Source: Caldora sp965222765 (GTDB lineage: Bacteria; Cyanobacteriota; Cyanobacteriia; Cyanobacteriales; Coleofasciculaceae). From it: DNA of 64,000 nt. The stretch is from positions 62,001-126,000 of the forward strand of contig CBDCVG010000059.1 in the NCBI GenBank assembly GCA_965222765.1, in the 5' to 3' direction. The position numbers and the translations under genes were made by a program. Numbering within the stretch: the first letter of the stretch is position 1; every line of letters begins with the position of its first letter. Positions 35,230 to 44,942 of this stretch are shown here, piece by piece. The notes beneath the pieces were generated by a model that worked only from the letters and a program-made list of their open reading frames with translations, was not told the DNA's origin and did no database searches.

Positions 35230-36792
35230 ATGTCAGAAGCGCAATTATCAATTGCTCAACACTACCACGAACGGACAAAATATGACCCAGAGACAATTGC
35301 CAACAAAAATAAGAGACTAGATTGGGGGAATCAGCCTGTACCTTTTAAAGAATATAAAGTTGGAGCCAACTTTGATCTCAAGCCTTATTTGCAGGAAGAC
35401 TCCCAGGCTGCTGATGAAACGGATCAAACCTGGCAACGGCTTTCCCAGCTGCTATTTTTAAGCTATGGCGTAACAGCAATGTTACCTACCATGATGGGAC
35501 CACCATTGTATTTGAGAACGGCTCCCTCCGCTGGTGGACTATACCCAGCTGAAGTTTATCTAATTTCCCGTGGCACTCCCTTATTACCAACAGGACTCTA
35601 TAACTATCAATGTCGTACCCATTCTTTAGTACATTTTTGGGAGAATGAAGTTTGGTCAGCATTACAAGAAGCTTGTTTCTGGCATCCGGCCTTAGAAAAA
35701 ACCCAATTAGCAATTATCACTACAGCAATTTTTTGGCGCTCAGCATGGCGCTATGAAGACCGAGCGTACCGACGGATTTTTCTGGATACTGGTCATTTAC
35801 TAGGTAATATTGAGCTAGCTGGTGCCCTAACTAGTTATCGTCCTCACTTAATTGGCGGCTTTGCTGATGACAAAATCAATGATCTACTTTTTCTGGACTC
35901 AGAACTCGAAGGTGCGATCGCAGTAATTCCTTTAGCAGATCAACTTGATGAACAACAGAATTTATCCCCTTATCCTACTGCCTTACCTTCGGCTACTCAA
36001 ATAGACTACCCCAAAGTGGCAGATGGGGAATTACTGGGTTATTTGCATCGCGCCACCCAAATAGGGGCAAGTAGGAATTGGCAAGTTGAGGAGGATAACT
36101 CAAGCGCTCAGTTAAGGGAAGAACAACTAGAGGATAAATATAACTTTCCTTTCTGTGATAAAGTCTCAACTGCTACCAATCCGGTTGATTGGAGAGGAAG
36201 CTCCTCTGAAAATCTACCTCTAGCGGGACTGAAAAACACAATTCTCAAACGACGCTCTACCCGTGCTTATAATGGAGCCAATCTGACATTAGAAGAACTA
36301 AAAGCTTTATTAGACTTCTCTTACCAACCCCAGCATTACCTTGAACAGGGTTTAGGTAGTTCACCAGATTACTTTGATTTGAGTTTAATAGAAACCTTTA
36401 TTGCAGTTTCTGGGGTAGACGACCTAGAAGAAGGTTGTTACTATTATGCACCCAAAGCCCAAGAATTGCGGCAGATTCGCTTTAAAAACTTCCGACAGGA
36501 ATTATACTACTTGTGTTTAGGTCAAGAGTTGGGTAGAGATGCAGCAGCAGTGGTATTTCATACTGCTGATTTAGGTAAGGCAATTGCTCAAGAAGGCGAT
36601 CGTGCCTACCGTTACCTTCACATGGATGCAGGGCATCTCGGGCAACGGATTAATTTAGCAGCAATCCACCTCGATTTAGGAGTGAGCGGTATTGGTGGCT
36701 TCTTTGATAACCAGGTGAATGAAGTTTTGGGCATTCCTCCTGATGAAGCTGTGCTGTATATCACCACTCTAGGTCGTCCTAGAAGACCTTAG
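35230..36792 (+). CDS. SagB/ThcOx family dehydrogenase (double nitroreductase)
   Basis: A 520-residue protein with two flavin nitroreductase-like domains, about 85-240 (starting LFLSYGVTAML, with RTAPSAGGLYPAEVYLI) and about 330-515 (ILKRRSTRAYNGANLTLEEL, ending GIGGFFDNQVNEVLGIPPDE). SagB-type FMN oxidoreductases act on azoline rings in peptide natural products, but many cyanobacterial homologues lie away from any peptide cluster. No YcaO cyclodehydratase, protease or precursor peptide is seen nearby. The duplicated domain layout is typical for this longer type. It is probably co-transcribed with the ADP-ribosylglycohydrolase gene. Confidence 0.88.
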   Translation: MSEAQLSIAQHYHERTKYDPETIANKNKRLDWGNQPVPFKEYKVGANFDLKPYLQEDSQAADETDQTWQRLSQLLFLSYGVTAMLPTMMGPPLYLRTAPSAGGLYPAEVYLISRGTPLLPTGLYNYQCRTHSLVHFWENEVWSALQEACFWHPALEKTQLAIITTAIFWRSAWRYEDRAYRRIFLDTGHLLGNIELAGALTSYRPHLIGGFADDKINDLLFLDSELEGAIAVIPLADQLDEQQNLSPYPTALPSATQIDYPKVADGELLGYLHRATQIGASRNWQVEEDNSSAQLREEQLEDKYNFPFCDKVSTATNPVDWRGSSSENLPLAGLKNTILKRRSTRAYNGANLTLEELKALLDFSYQPQHYLEQGLGSSPDYFDLSLIETFIAVSGVDDLEEGCYYYAPKAQELRQIRFKNFRQELYYLCLGQELGRDAAAVVFHTADLGKAIAQEGDRAYRYLHMDAGHLGQRINLAAIHLDLGVSGIGGFFDNQVNEVLGIPPDEAVLYITTLGRPRRP

Positions 36793-36950
36793 CACTCTCT
36801 ATCTATCTCTGGTGAGATAAAAAAAATAAATATGAGTAAAGTCCTCAGACTAAGAGCATACTTAAGTATGTTGCAGCCAGCGAATAGCTATGGCAATTAA
36901 TGTACATTAAGATTTCTGGGCAACATTTGCACAAAGCCAGGTAGGTAGTT

Positions 36951-37319
36951 ATGTCCACAGTTCTAGTGGTAGAAGATAGTCCAACACAGCAGAAGATGAT
37001 TGCAGATCTCCTAAGAAGGAATGGGATAAGTGTAATTGTTGCTGATAATGGAATCGAAGCACTGGAGCAAGTCAAAGAACAAAATCTTGACCTTGTGGTT
37101 CTTGACATTGTCTTGCCCAAGATGAACGGTTACGAAGTCTGTCGCCGGATAAAATCTGACTCCAAAACTCAAAACCTTGCAGTAGTAATGTGTTCGGCTA
37201 AAAAAGAAGAGTTTGACCGCTACTGGGGTATGAAGCAAGGTGCTGATGCTTACATTGTCAAGCCTTTCCAGCCTCAAGAGCTGCTACTTAAAATTAGACA
37301 GTTTCTGCCAAAACATTGA
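36951..37319 (+). CDS. CheY-like single-domain response regulator
   Basis: A 122-residue receiver. The acidic pocket is VVEDSPTQQKM, the phosphoacceptor is Asp52 (VVLDIVLPKMNGYEV), the switch residue is a Ser (VMCSAK) and the Lys lies in VKPFQP. No output domain is fused. It resembles the receivers that work with type IV pilus phototaxis systems in cyanobacteria (PilG/PilH-like), but none of those partner genes is in the window, so the partner is unknown. It is transcribed alone after a 158-base gap. Confidence 0.9.
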   Translation: MSTVLVVEDSPTQQKMIADLLRRNGISVIVADNGIEALEQVKEQNLDLVVLDIVLPKMNGYEVCRRIKSDSKTQNLAVVMCSAKKEEFDRYWGMKQGADAYIVKPFQPQELLLKIRQFLPKH

Positions 37320-37344
37320 AATACAATCTTTAAGGGAGCAGCAG

Positions 37345-37438
37345 TCAAAGAAGCGTCAACCCACCGAAAGTACGTTCAGTGATAGCGCTGTTTGACTAGT
37401 GGGAATCCTCACGCCTTTTAGGCTGAGGAGGATATCAA
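37345..37438 (+). mobile_element. IS200/IS605-type right-end remnant
   Basis: The segment holds GTCAACCCACCGAAAGTACG, then GTGGGAATCCTC, a hairpin (CCTCA-GCC / GGC-TGAGG, 37407-37428) and GGAGGATATCAA. This is the layout I know from right ends of cyanobacterial IS200/IS605 elements, which also form the 3' part of a TnpB-associated RNA. No tnpA or tnpB remains. The end overlaps the stop codon of the transglycosylase gene. Confidence 0.55.
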
Positions 37439-39600
37439 TTGCTTAACATCTGGGAAACTTCTGGATTATATAACCGCAGATAGTTCCAATAGTTAGCAAA
37501 TACATTCTCTACATAACCCTTAGTTTCTGGAAAGGGAATCTCTTCAATAAAAGCATCTGGATCACTGAAGCCATACTTTTTAACCCATTTGCTCACATTA
37601 CCAGGACCAGCATTGTAACTAGCAAGAGCTAACAGAGAGTTATTATCATATTCCTTGTGGGTAAAATCCAAAAACCAAGTGCCCAGTCGGATATTGTCAC
37701 TAGGTTTTTCTACGTCGTATTCCTGCAAATCAATGTTCTGGGCAACCCACTTGCCAGTCTCAGGCATTACCTGCATCAAACCTACAGCACCAACAGCTGA
37801 GCGAATTTGCTTCTCAAACCTTGATTCCTGTCGAATAAGAGCAGTAACAAGGAAGGGATTGAGTTGACGTTGGGCTGACCATTGGATAATCTCTTCTTTG
37901 TAGGGTATAGGAAACAGAGCGTGCCAGTAAGCTGGTGATTGCCGCAATTCTTGCCATTGAGCTATCTCTTGAGGTTCCTCTCGCTGACTCAGAAACCAAA
38001 CTTGATTGATAGCTCTGAGATTATCCCCCATTTCCAACAGGAGCAGACCATTGGTAAATTGCTCGGTAACAGTTAGCTCCTTGAAGGGCTCTAATTCTGC
38101 CTGCCAGAGAGTCCAAGCAGATGTGTCTTGACCCAGTCGATACAGTTCTTTTAATGTATCAGAACCAGCTGGTAGTAATGGTCGGATTTTGGGAACCATT
38201 ACCTCCGGTTGCAAATCCCGAACAGTCGTAAAATTACCCACATTCCAGCCTAACAATCCAGCAGCCCGCCATGCGTAATAAGACTCTGGATATTGAGCCA
38301 GCACATGTTCATAGGCGGCTTGGGCATCTTCCGAACGTTCTAACTGAGTTGCCCATTTACCAACCCAAAAAGCAGCTTTGGGAGCGAGACTACTATCAGG
38401 ATTGTTGGTGGTGATGGGCTGTGCCCATTTCCATGCTTCTTCTATCTTGCCCTCTGTAGCTTTTTTCTGGGCTACTTCCCATCGATATTCAGCAGCAGCA
38501 TCAGAACTTCCATATTCGGTTAAGACAAACTGACGATTTTGAGTAGCGGAGGTTTTGCTTCCCAAAGTATCCAAAATTTCGGCTTTGGAGAGCAAGGCTT
38601 CTGGAGCTTCCTTAAGAAATTTTTTGATAACTTGATCTAGGTATTCTACAGCCTCTTTTGGCTCAGAGATAGCGGCTAGCCGCCTCAAACCTAAACCCGT
38701 TTCCTCCGCATCTGGGAATTCCTCGATTAGTTGTTTATAAGCAGCTATAGTCTTGAGCTTTTGTTTCCCCAGTTGCAATCCTCGTGCCTCACGATAAGCA
38801 TTTTTTGGAGTGCGGGGAGCTTTAGCATAAGCTTCACCAGCTTTACGATACTCTCCGGTTTCCCAGTAACCAAAAGCGATCGCTTCCCAATCTTCTGGGG
38901 TTAGTTGCTCCGGGTACTTATCAACCAAGCGATCTCGCATACTACCTACTCCATTGGCTTCTGGAGCATTTTTGACCATAAATAATAGTAAATTTGGCTG
39001 ATTGGGATTTTCATCAAGTCGAGAGCGCACCATTTCTTGGGTACGGGGATGATGGGGAAAATTTGCGATCGCTTGCTCCCAATATTCGGGGTTTGTTTTA
39101 CCCAAACCATACAAAGCCTCTGCTGCTGTTGGCTGATCCGAATAGTTTTCGAGCATCTCTTCCCAGACTTTAATCGCTTCTGTTCGCTCCCCGATCAATT
39201 CATAAGCTTGGGAGCGTTTGAAGAGAATGTGAGCTGCTAAAACTCGATAATCTGATTCCAATCCTTCCAGCCAAGTGAGGGCTGGTTCTCCCTGCTGTTG
39301 TTGAATCGAATCTGATGCTAGCAAATACCGAGCGCGATATTGGTCAAATGATTTACCTCCAGAGGCAATTTCTTCTAGTTGGGAAGCTCTTTCCTCAAAG
39401 GACAAAGGTACTAGAGGAAGAACGGCTGATTTTTCATCTTCCTTGGTTGGATCCAACAGATTAGTTGTTTGGGTGGCTTTAATCCATTTTTCTAGTACAC
39501 CTGTCTTTCTGAGTGCGAACAAAGATGAACCCAGTAGTACACACAGTACTATCCCGATACCCAATACCAAAGTAATTTGATTTTTCCGTACCTTTTGCAT
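37435..39600 (-). CDS. Slt-type lytic transglycosylase with helical repeats
   Basis: A 721-residue protein with an N-terminal TM or signal anchor (about 9-27), TPR/Slt-like superhelical repeats (about 60-560) and a C-terminal SLT domain. The catalytic Glu is in ALIRQESRFEKQI; AVGAVGLMQVMPETGKWVAQ, DNIRLGTWFL and ALASYNAGPGNVSKW are the other family motifs. It cleaves peptidoglycan glycan strands with 1,6-anhydro products. It is the last gene of a row with TpsB and CHAT 2 in the same direction (139-base gap). Its TGA stop lies in the TCAA end of an IS200/IS605-type remnant, so the C-terminus may have changed by a few residues. Confidence 0.92.
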   Translation of the reverse strand: MQKVRKNQITLVLGIGIVLCVLLGSSLFALRKTGVLEKWIKATQTTNLLDPTKEDEKSAVLPLVPLSFEERASQLEEIASGGKSFDQYRARYLLASDSIQQQQGEPALTWLEGLESDYRVLAAHILFKRSQAYELIGERTEAIKVWEEMLENYSDQPTAAEALYGLGKTNPEYWEQAIANFPHHPRTQEMVRSRLDENPNQPNLLLFMVKNAPEANGVGSMRDRLVDKYPEQLTPEDWEAIAFGYWETGEYRKAGEAYAKAPRTPKNAYREARGLQLGKQKLKTIAAYKQLIEEFPDAEETGLGLRRLAAISEPKEAVEYLDQVIKKFLKEAPEALLSKAEILDTLGSKTSATQNRQFVLTEYGSSDAAAEYRWEVAQKKATEGKIEEAWKWAQPITTNNPDSSLAPKAAFWVGKWATQLERSEDAQAAYEHVLAQYPESYYAWRAAGLLGWNVGNFTTVRDLQPEVMVPKIRPLLPAGSDTLKELYRLGQDTSAWTLWQAELEPFKELTVTEQFTNGLLLLEMGDNLRAINQVWFLSQREEPQEIAQWQELRQSPAYWHALFPIPYKEEIIQWSAQRQLNPFLVTALIRQESRFEKQIRSAVGAVGLMQVMPETGKWVAQNIDLQEYDVEKPSDNIRLGTWFLDFTHKEYDNNSLLALASYNAGPGNVSKWVKKYGFSDPDAFIEEIPFPETKGYVENVFANYWNYLRLYNPEVSQMLSN

Positions 39601-39681
39601 TAATCCTCGTTTGATCCAACCACAACCTTATCTATTTTCACCGAAATCGGGGAACGCATTGGGGTAAGTTCAAATCCCCTC

Positions 39682-39719
39682 ATTTAGAATTTAGAATTTA
39701 GAATTTAGAATTTAGAATT
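39682..39719. repeat. AATTTAG heptamer array
   Basis: Five tandem 7-base units in the gap between CHAT 2 and the transglycosylase gene. Confidence 0.92.
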
Positions 39720-39739
39720 ATTATTTGGGAGCCCCTTTC

Positions 39740-42397
39740 TCATAACCAATTCCCCACCAGCACAAAAGGTGCCCAGTAAATCGGATGCTGAAACTCAGGG
39801 TTTTGCAGCAGTTCTACTTGAGCGCGGCGCAAAGCTTCAGCTTTAGAAATTGTCGGATCAGCTAACTCCTGATAAAACTGAATCATGAGATCTGCTGTTG
39901 CTTGATCATCAACTACCCATAAAGTTGCCAACGTACTCCGTGCTCCGGCTTTGACTGCCACGCCAGCTAATCCTAGAGCCGCTCGTTTGTCTCCAGTTGC
40001 TGTTTGACAAGCGCTGAGAACTAGCAGTTCAATTACACCTCTACCAGTTTCTTCCCTCGCCTGTAGCAGGTTGCTCAATTGGTTAATATTGAGGCGGTCA
40101 TCCCAAGTGAGAATGAAGGTATCTTCTAAATTGGAGCTAAACTGACCGTGGGTTGCTAAGTGAACTACAGGGAAAGGATTAGCATCGATGTCATTTTGTA
40201 CAGCTGGGGTGGTAAAGTCTTCATTGAGTAGTAGTTCACCCGGTAGCTGCAATTGGGCTAATTCCTTCTCTACATTGGGAAGGGCAGAAAATGCTTGACG
40301 AGCTTCAGAAAGTCCACCTTTAAGGGCAGAGAGTTTCCCTCTTTCCAGGGATTTGGGGTTTAGGAGTTGTAAACCGGGAGTCAGAGCGATCGCATATTTT
40401 TCAACTAGGAACTGCTCACCGTCATGTAAGACTGCCATCGGTAGATTTAATAATGGGCCATCCAGCACAAAGACGAGAGTTTTGGCTTCACTGGCGGTAA
40501 TGTCTGCTTCTACAGGTTGAATTAACCATTGATACACTTCTTGAGCCAGTTTTAACCCTTCTGGGGAAAGAGGTTGGTTCCGCTTCGGACCGCGAATAGT
40601 TCCGGTTGGTATAATTGTTGCTCTAGCACCAATGGTTTGTTGCCGCAGTTCCTCTAAGATGTTTTCAATCTCCTCTTGAGGTAATGGAGTTGTGTAATGA
40701 CGCAAGGGGGCACCTGGTAGAGACAAAACTACCTCTAATCGGTCTTCAAAAACAATTGGGTAAATAACAGCAGCCTGTTGATCTACTTCATCAATTAGCA
40801 CTGGAGTGGCATTCAAACAGTTTTCTCGAAAGAAGTTGATCAATTCTGCTTGCTGGAGAGATTCAATTACTTGACGAGCTGTCTCTAAATCTTTTTGATT
40901 AGGTTCAGTACCTTCTGGGGATGTCAACAGCAATTTTACCAACTCGCGATAGACTGGTTCTACACTCTCTCGAAAAGAGAATTGAACATCAGAGTTAACA
41001 CTAACTAGGTCACTGCGTAAGGATTCCAGAGTTTGGATAGCAGCAGTGTAAGAGGCGATCGCTCCTTTTCGTTTTCCCTGCTGTTTAAGTAAACGTCCCA
41101 ACTGCCACTGCCAACTGTAGGCAATATCTGGAGCACTAATTGCTTGGGCGATAATTAGAGCTTCTTCTGTCAGTTTTTGAGCTTCTTGCCATTGCTGAGT
41201 TTTTTCGTAGAGGTTACCTAGTTGACCAAGGGCGTAAGATTCTACTCTAGGATCTTGAATTTCCTCAGCTTGTTGCACTGCAATTGCCAGTTGTTCAGCA
41301 ACTACTTGAGCAGTGCCTCCTTGCTCAATCCCCAGTTTCATCAGAGAGCGAGCAAAGTTAATTCGAGCATCAGCAGCAGTACGGGAAGCGGGTAGTTGGG
41401 CAATCTGTATTTGAATTTCCCCTACTAAAGGTTGAGCTGCTGTAGTTAACTGGTTTTGTCTGTCTACCAAGAGACTAAACAAATTCAGCTGAGCTTGAAT
41501 TTTAGTAGTTGGGGATATGAGTTGGGTATCAGCAGCCTTTTGGTAGTAGTCGAAAGCTTGTTGGGTTTTAGCTTGAGCTTCGCTAGAGTTTCCTAAAGCC
41601 TCTTGGGTTTTAGCTTGCGCTTTGGCAGTATTCCCTAAACCCAAAAGAGCAGCACTAATATCTTCAGGAGACTGCAAACCTTGAGCAATAGCCAGACTTT
41701 CTGCTAAAACCTCCTGAGACTCATTAAGGTCACCCACTAAGCGTAAGATATTAGCAAGACTACGTAAGGCGATCGCTTTACTCTGGGAATCTGGTTGTGT
41801 TTCCAGTGTTACGTTAACCTCTCGAAGGGTTTCCAAGGCTCGGCGGTAAAGTCCAGACGCTTGTAGAGCTTGAGCTTGATTGATTTGGCTTTTAAGCAAA
41901 CCCTCCTGATCCGCTGTTTGGCGATAGATAACAGTAGCAGCCTCGAAGCTTTCCCAGGCTGATTCTGGTTGTCCTTGAGCTAAGTATATTTGTCCTTGAA
42001 TATCAAAGGCTGCCCCTTGGAGTTTTCTATAATTATTGGTACTATCTGTTTGCAGGAGTTCCAAACCCCTAGAAATAGCTTCTTGAGCCTTACTCCACTC
42101 TCCTAGTTGTTTGTAAGCTAAAGCAAGATTACTCAACGCCATTCCTTGCCTGAGAGAATCTCCTTCCTTATTGAAGCCTTCAGCTGCTTGTTGCAAAGCC
42201 TCTGCAGCCTTCGAGAAGCGCCCTTGTTCATAAAGTCTTCTACCTTCTTCCACTAGGGTTCTAGGATTCGCTCCTTGAACAACAGTTAATGGGGCAGCGG
42301 TTTTAGCAACAACCGGCAATCTTTCTCCGTCCAAGAACCAAGTCAATCCTTGGCTAAGGCAGAAAGAAAAGAGGAAAAGTAATAAGTAGTACCACAT
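39740..42397 (-). CDS. CHAT-domain protease with TPR repeats (CHAT 2)
   Basis: An 885-residue protein with a signal peptide or anchor (about 1-20), TPR repeats from about residue 50 to 480 and a CHAT domain in the last 300 residues. The dyad is His750 (VVHLATHGQF) and Cys797 (LLVLSACQTATG), with KAGARSTLATLWVVDD after it. It is probably exported to the periplasm. It lies 107 bases downstream of the TpsB transporter gene and upstream of the lytic transglycosylase gene. A TTGTTAA heptamer array abuts the start codon and no Shine-Dalgarno sequence is visible. Substrate unknown. Confidence 0.9.
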   Translation of the reverse strand: MWYYLLLFLFSFCLSQGLTWFLDGERLPVVAKTAAPLTVVQGANPRTLVEEGRRLYEQGRFSKAAEALQQAAEGFNKEGDSLRQGMALSNLALAYKQLGEWSKAQEAISRGLELLQTDSTNNYRKLQGAAFDIQGQIYLAQGQPESAWESFEAATVIYRQTADQEGLLKSQINQAQALQASGLYRRALETLREVNVTLETQPDSQSKAIALRSLANILRLVGDLNESQEVLAESLAIAQGLQSPEDISAALLGLGNTAKAQAKTQEALGNSSEAQAKTQQAFDYYQKAADTQLISPTTKIQAQLNLFSLLVDRQNQLTTAAQPLVGEIQIQIAQLPASRTAADARINFARSLMKLGIEQGGTAQVVAEQLAIAVQQAEEIQDPRVESYALGQLGNLYEKTQQWQEAQKLTEEALIIAQAISAPDIAYSWQWQLGRLLKQQGKRKGAIASYTAAIQTLESLRSDLVSVNSDVQFSFRESVEPVYRELVKLLLTSPEGTEPNQKDLETARQVIESLQQAELINFFRENCLNATPVLIDEVDQQAAVIYPIVFEDRLEVVLSLPGAPLRHYTTPLPQEEIENILEELRQQTIGARATIIPTGTIRGPKRNQPLSPEGLKLAQEVYQWLIQPVEADITASEAKTLVFVLDGPLLNLPMAVLHDGEQFLVEKYAIALTPGLQLLNPKSLERGKLSALKGGLSEARQAFSALPNVEKELAQLQLPGELLLNEDFTTPAVQNDIDANPFPVVHLATHGQFSSNLEDTFILTWDDRLNINQLSNLLQAREETGRGVIELLVLSACQTATGDKRAALGLAGVAVKAGARSTLATLWVVDDQATADLMIQFYQELADPTISKAEALRRAQVELLQNPEFQHPIYWAPFVLVGNWL

Positions 42398-42431
42398 TGT
42401 TAATTGTTAATTGTTAATTGTTAATTGTTAA
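42398..42431. repeat. TTGTTAA heptamer array
   Basis: Nearly five tandem 7-base units directly before the CHAT 2 start codon. Confidence 0.92.
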
Positions 42432-42504
42432 GAGAAGATTGAAGAAAGACACTTTTTTTCAGTAATTACTAGATTACTATCGATAATAAATTGATAAAAA
42501 ACAG

Positions 42505-44473
42505 CTAAAATTCATAATTCACACTAAAATAAAATCCTTCATCCTGGGCATTAGTACCCCTGTCGTCAAGGTCAATTAGAGGAACACCATAATCGAGGCG
42601 TAGGTTTAGGTGTGGTAGAGGTTGCCAGATGATACCCAAACCCACACCAGCTAAAAATCGCTGCCCTGGTAATTGGTTAGGATTATCTGAGTCATTCCAG
42701 ACCAAACCTGTATCAAAAAAAGGAGCTAGCTGAAAAGTGGCTATACCACCTTCATCCCGCTCTAGAGTAATGCGATCTTCGATAGAAAAGCGAAAACCAT
42801 TATCTCCTGCCCGAATGTTTTGTCGGTAACCTCTTAAAGATTGACCACCGCCAATGACAAATTGTTGGGAAGGTACTAAGCTATCAGGAGTTAGTTGGAT
42901 ATCGGCTCCGACAATTAACAAGTTATTCTCATTGATTACTTGTACCCGCTGAATTTGACCTAACCAGCTGACAAACTGACCATCAGGAGTCGGTTCAGGA
43001 TTGTCCGTAGCATTAAACAAATCAGTACCAAAACTCAAGAGCGATCGCAAGGACCAAGCTCCCCTGGCATCACGGCGCAGATAGTCTTGTCCAAACTTAA
43101 TCACACTGGTGGTGGTGACTCCTTCTGAGTTGGCGCCAGGACTAACAGGCAAGATATCTCCCAGTAGAGCTTTACTTCTCTGGTAAGCAAAACCCATCGA
43201 AAGAGCTAATTCTTCACGAGGGCTGCGTATCAATGGCTGTCGGAAACTAGCTTCATACAGCTGTGATTCTCCCTGAATATCAAAAAAGCTGAAACCAGAC
43301 TCAACCACTTCATTACGATTCAAAGAAGTTCTTAGTTGTATCGTGCCATTCATGGGATTGACTGGCAGTCGATAACTGATGTCCCCAACATCGGAGCCAC
43401 TTCTGGTGGTGTGGTAGTAGGAAGCAGAAATTCGATCCCCATTCCCGGTAAGGTTAAGATAAGACAATCTAAGCCCCAATCTTTCAGAACCAACACTCGG
43501 TGGCGAATAATTATCAATGCCTACACTACCCTCAAAAGGGTCAGTTTCCGCTATACGCACAATCAGAATACTTTTTCCTTGTTGGCTTCCCACTCGCAGA
43601 CTGGCTTCAATATTTTCAAACAAGGGGTCAGTTCGTAACAAACGCAGTTGGTCTTCTAAATCAGCCGTATTGAGAGGTGTCCCGGCTCCGAGCTGTACTC
43701 TACTGCGGATATAGTCAGGATTGATGCGAGTGTTTCCCTCAATTTTAATTTCTTCTAAACTCCCCTCCAAGATACGAATTTCTAAGACACCTTTCTCAAT
43801 CGGTTGGTCTACCAAAATCGCCCTAGAAGTGATATAGCCTTGCTCCAGATACAGCTGAGTAATCTTATCTGCAACTTCTCTGAATTGTTTGAGAGTGAGA
43901 AAACGACCTTCAAAGGGTTGAACTATAGCATTTAAACTGCTCAGGAGTAAAAATACTACTGCCAATTACTTCAATTTTCTGCACTTGAACTGTCTGGGAG
44001 TCCGTATCGGTTGATTCGGGAGGGGGAGGAGGTGATTGAACCGGTTCTGTTGGTTCTAAATCTGGTATTGGTTCTGGAGTTGGAGCAGGTTGTGGGAAGC
44101 GGTCTTCGTTTGGATTAGGTTGTAGAATCTCTGAAGGAACAGATGGGTTTTGTGCTTGTAGGAATGTTTGGTGAATCAGATTGGGTAAAGAGTCTGGTGT
44201 CGATGCTGGCAATTGCTCAACAGGCATCAGCAAAGCTGATTGTTTATCTTTTGGACTTTTGGGGTTATTGACTTGGTCTGTAGACACTTTAGCCATTTGT
44301 TGCCAAGAAGACAGAGTTCCTGCTTTAGCACAGGGACTCTGAAAGAACATTACCGAAGGAGTACCGTTACTAGTAATTTCTAAACAAAACAGTGCAATTG
44401 TCCAAAAAAGACGCTTGGTAAGTTTACTGTTGATTAAAACTTCACACCAAAGTGATCCCATCTTTAAGCCCAT
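42505..44473 (-). pseudogene. ShlB/FhaC/HecB-type TpsB transporter, interrupted by a +1 frameshift
   Basis: An outer-membrane two-partner secretion transporter. The upstream part has a signal peptide, a Pro-rich linker (FPQPAPTPEPIPDLEP) and the start of POTRA 1 (QKIEVIGSSIFTPEQF). The frame then breaks. Omitting one base within 43931-43936 (context CAGTTTAAATGC) joins it to NAIVQPFEGRFLTLKQFREV and on through POTRA 2 (LEEIKIEGNTRINPDYIRSR) and a beta-barrel ending in Phe (FYFSVNYEF). The joined length is about 655 residues. In the uncorrected frame, the first part ends at 43910. No TpsA exoprotein is visible; the next gene is CHAT 2. The indel could be a sequence error. Confidence 0.82.
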
Positions 44474-44794
44474 TCGGTCTGTTATTCTCCTTCAGTCAAT
44501 TTGTGTAGGACTTTGGGTGACAACCAACCACTCTTTGGCAATAGTCAATTTTTCCTACATGTCTGTAACAAATATCTCTCTTTTTTTGGATATTTATGCA
44601 AGCAGTCCAATACAAGGAAGTAAATTTACCCAAAAAGTTTCCCTAGATATAGATTGTTTTAATTTTACTCCGAAGCTGTGAGAGTTTCATTCCTTCAAAA
44701 CCCGTTCTGCTTGTTGAGGTTGATTTCTGTCCACTTGTGAGGTGATACTCAATCCGGTTTTACGACCCCCATTTTGAGCAAACCTCGAAAACCC

Positions 44795-44822
44795 TGTATA
44801 GACGTGCCATGGCGCGTCTCTA
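44795..44822. repeat. palindromic intergenic repeat (GACGTGCCATGGCGCGTC type)
   Basis: An imperfect 28-base palindrome centred on GCCATGGC, flanked by GTATAGAC and GTCTCTAC. Similar GTAGAGACGCGCCATGGC-type palindromes are frequent in cyanobacterial intergenic regions. Confidence 0.7.
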
Positions 44823-44913
44823 CAATGTGGGATATAACGGGCGTAGGAAAGGATTATTTGGTATAAGTCCTAGATATTTTGCGTGAGATTAGTCCCATTC
44901 ATTCAATTCTGGC

Positions 44914-44942
44914 AAAAAAAGCCCCCGAAAGTAAGTGGGGGC
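44914..44942 (-). terminator. Rho-independent terminator of the DUF4912 gene
   Basis: On the minus strand a GCCCCC/GGGGGC stem with a ten-base loop is followed by seven T. It lies about 90 bases after the DUF4912 stop codon. Confidence 0.85.

Noticed and set aside
35230..36792. SagB gene as part of a thiazole/oxazole peptide cluster
   Set aside because: No YcaO cyclodehydratase, precursor peptide, protease or transporter gene lies nearby.
39661..39681. tRNA-like T-arm (GGGGTAAGTTCAAATCCCC)
   Set aside because: The T-arm-like hairpin is present, but no matching acceptor, D or anticodon stems are found in the 70 bases on either side.
44415..44681. 88-codon plus-strand frame upstream of tpsB
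   Set aside because: It overlaps the 5' end of tpsB on the opposite strand and has no family features.
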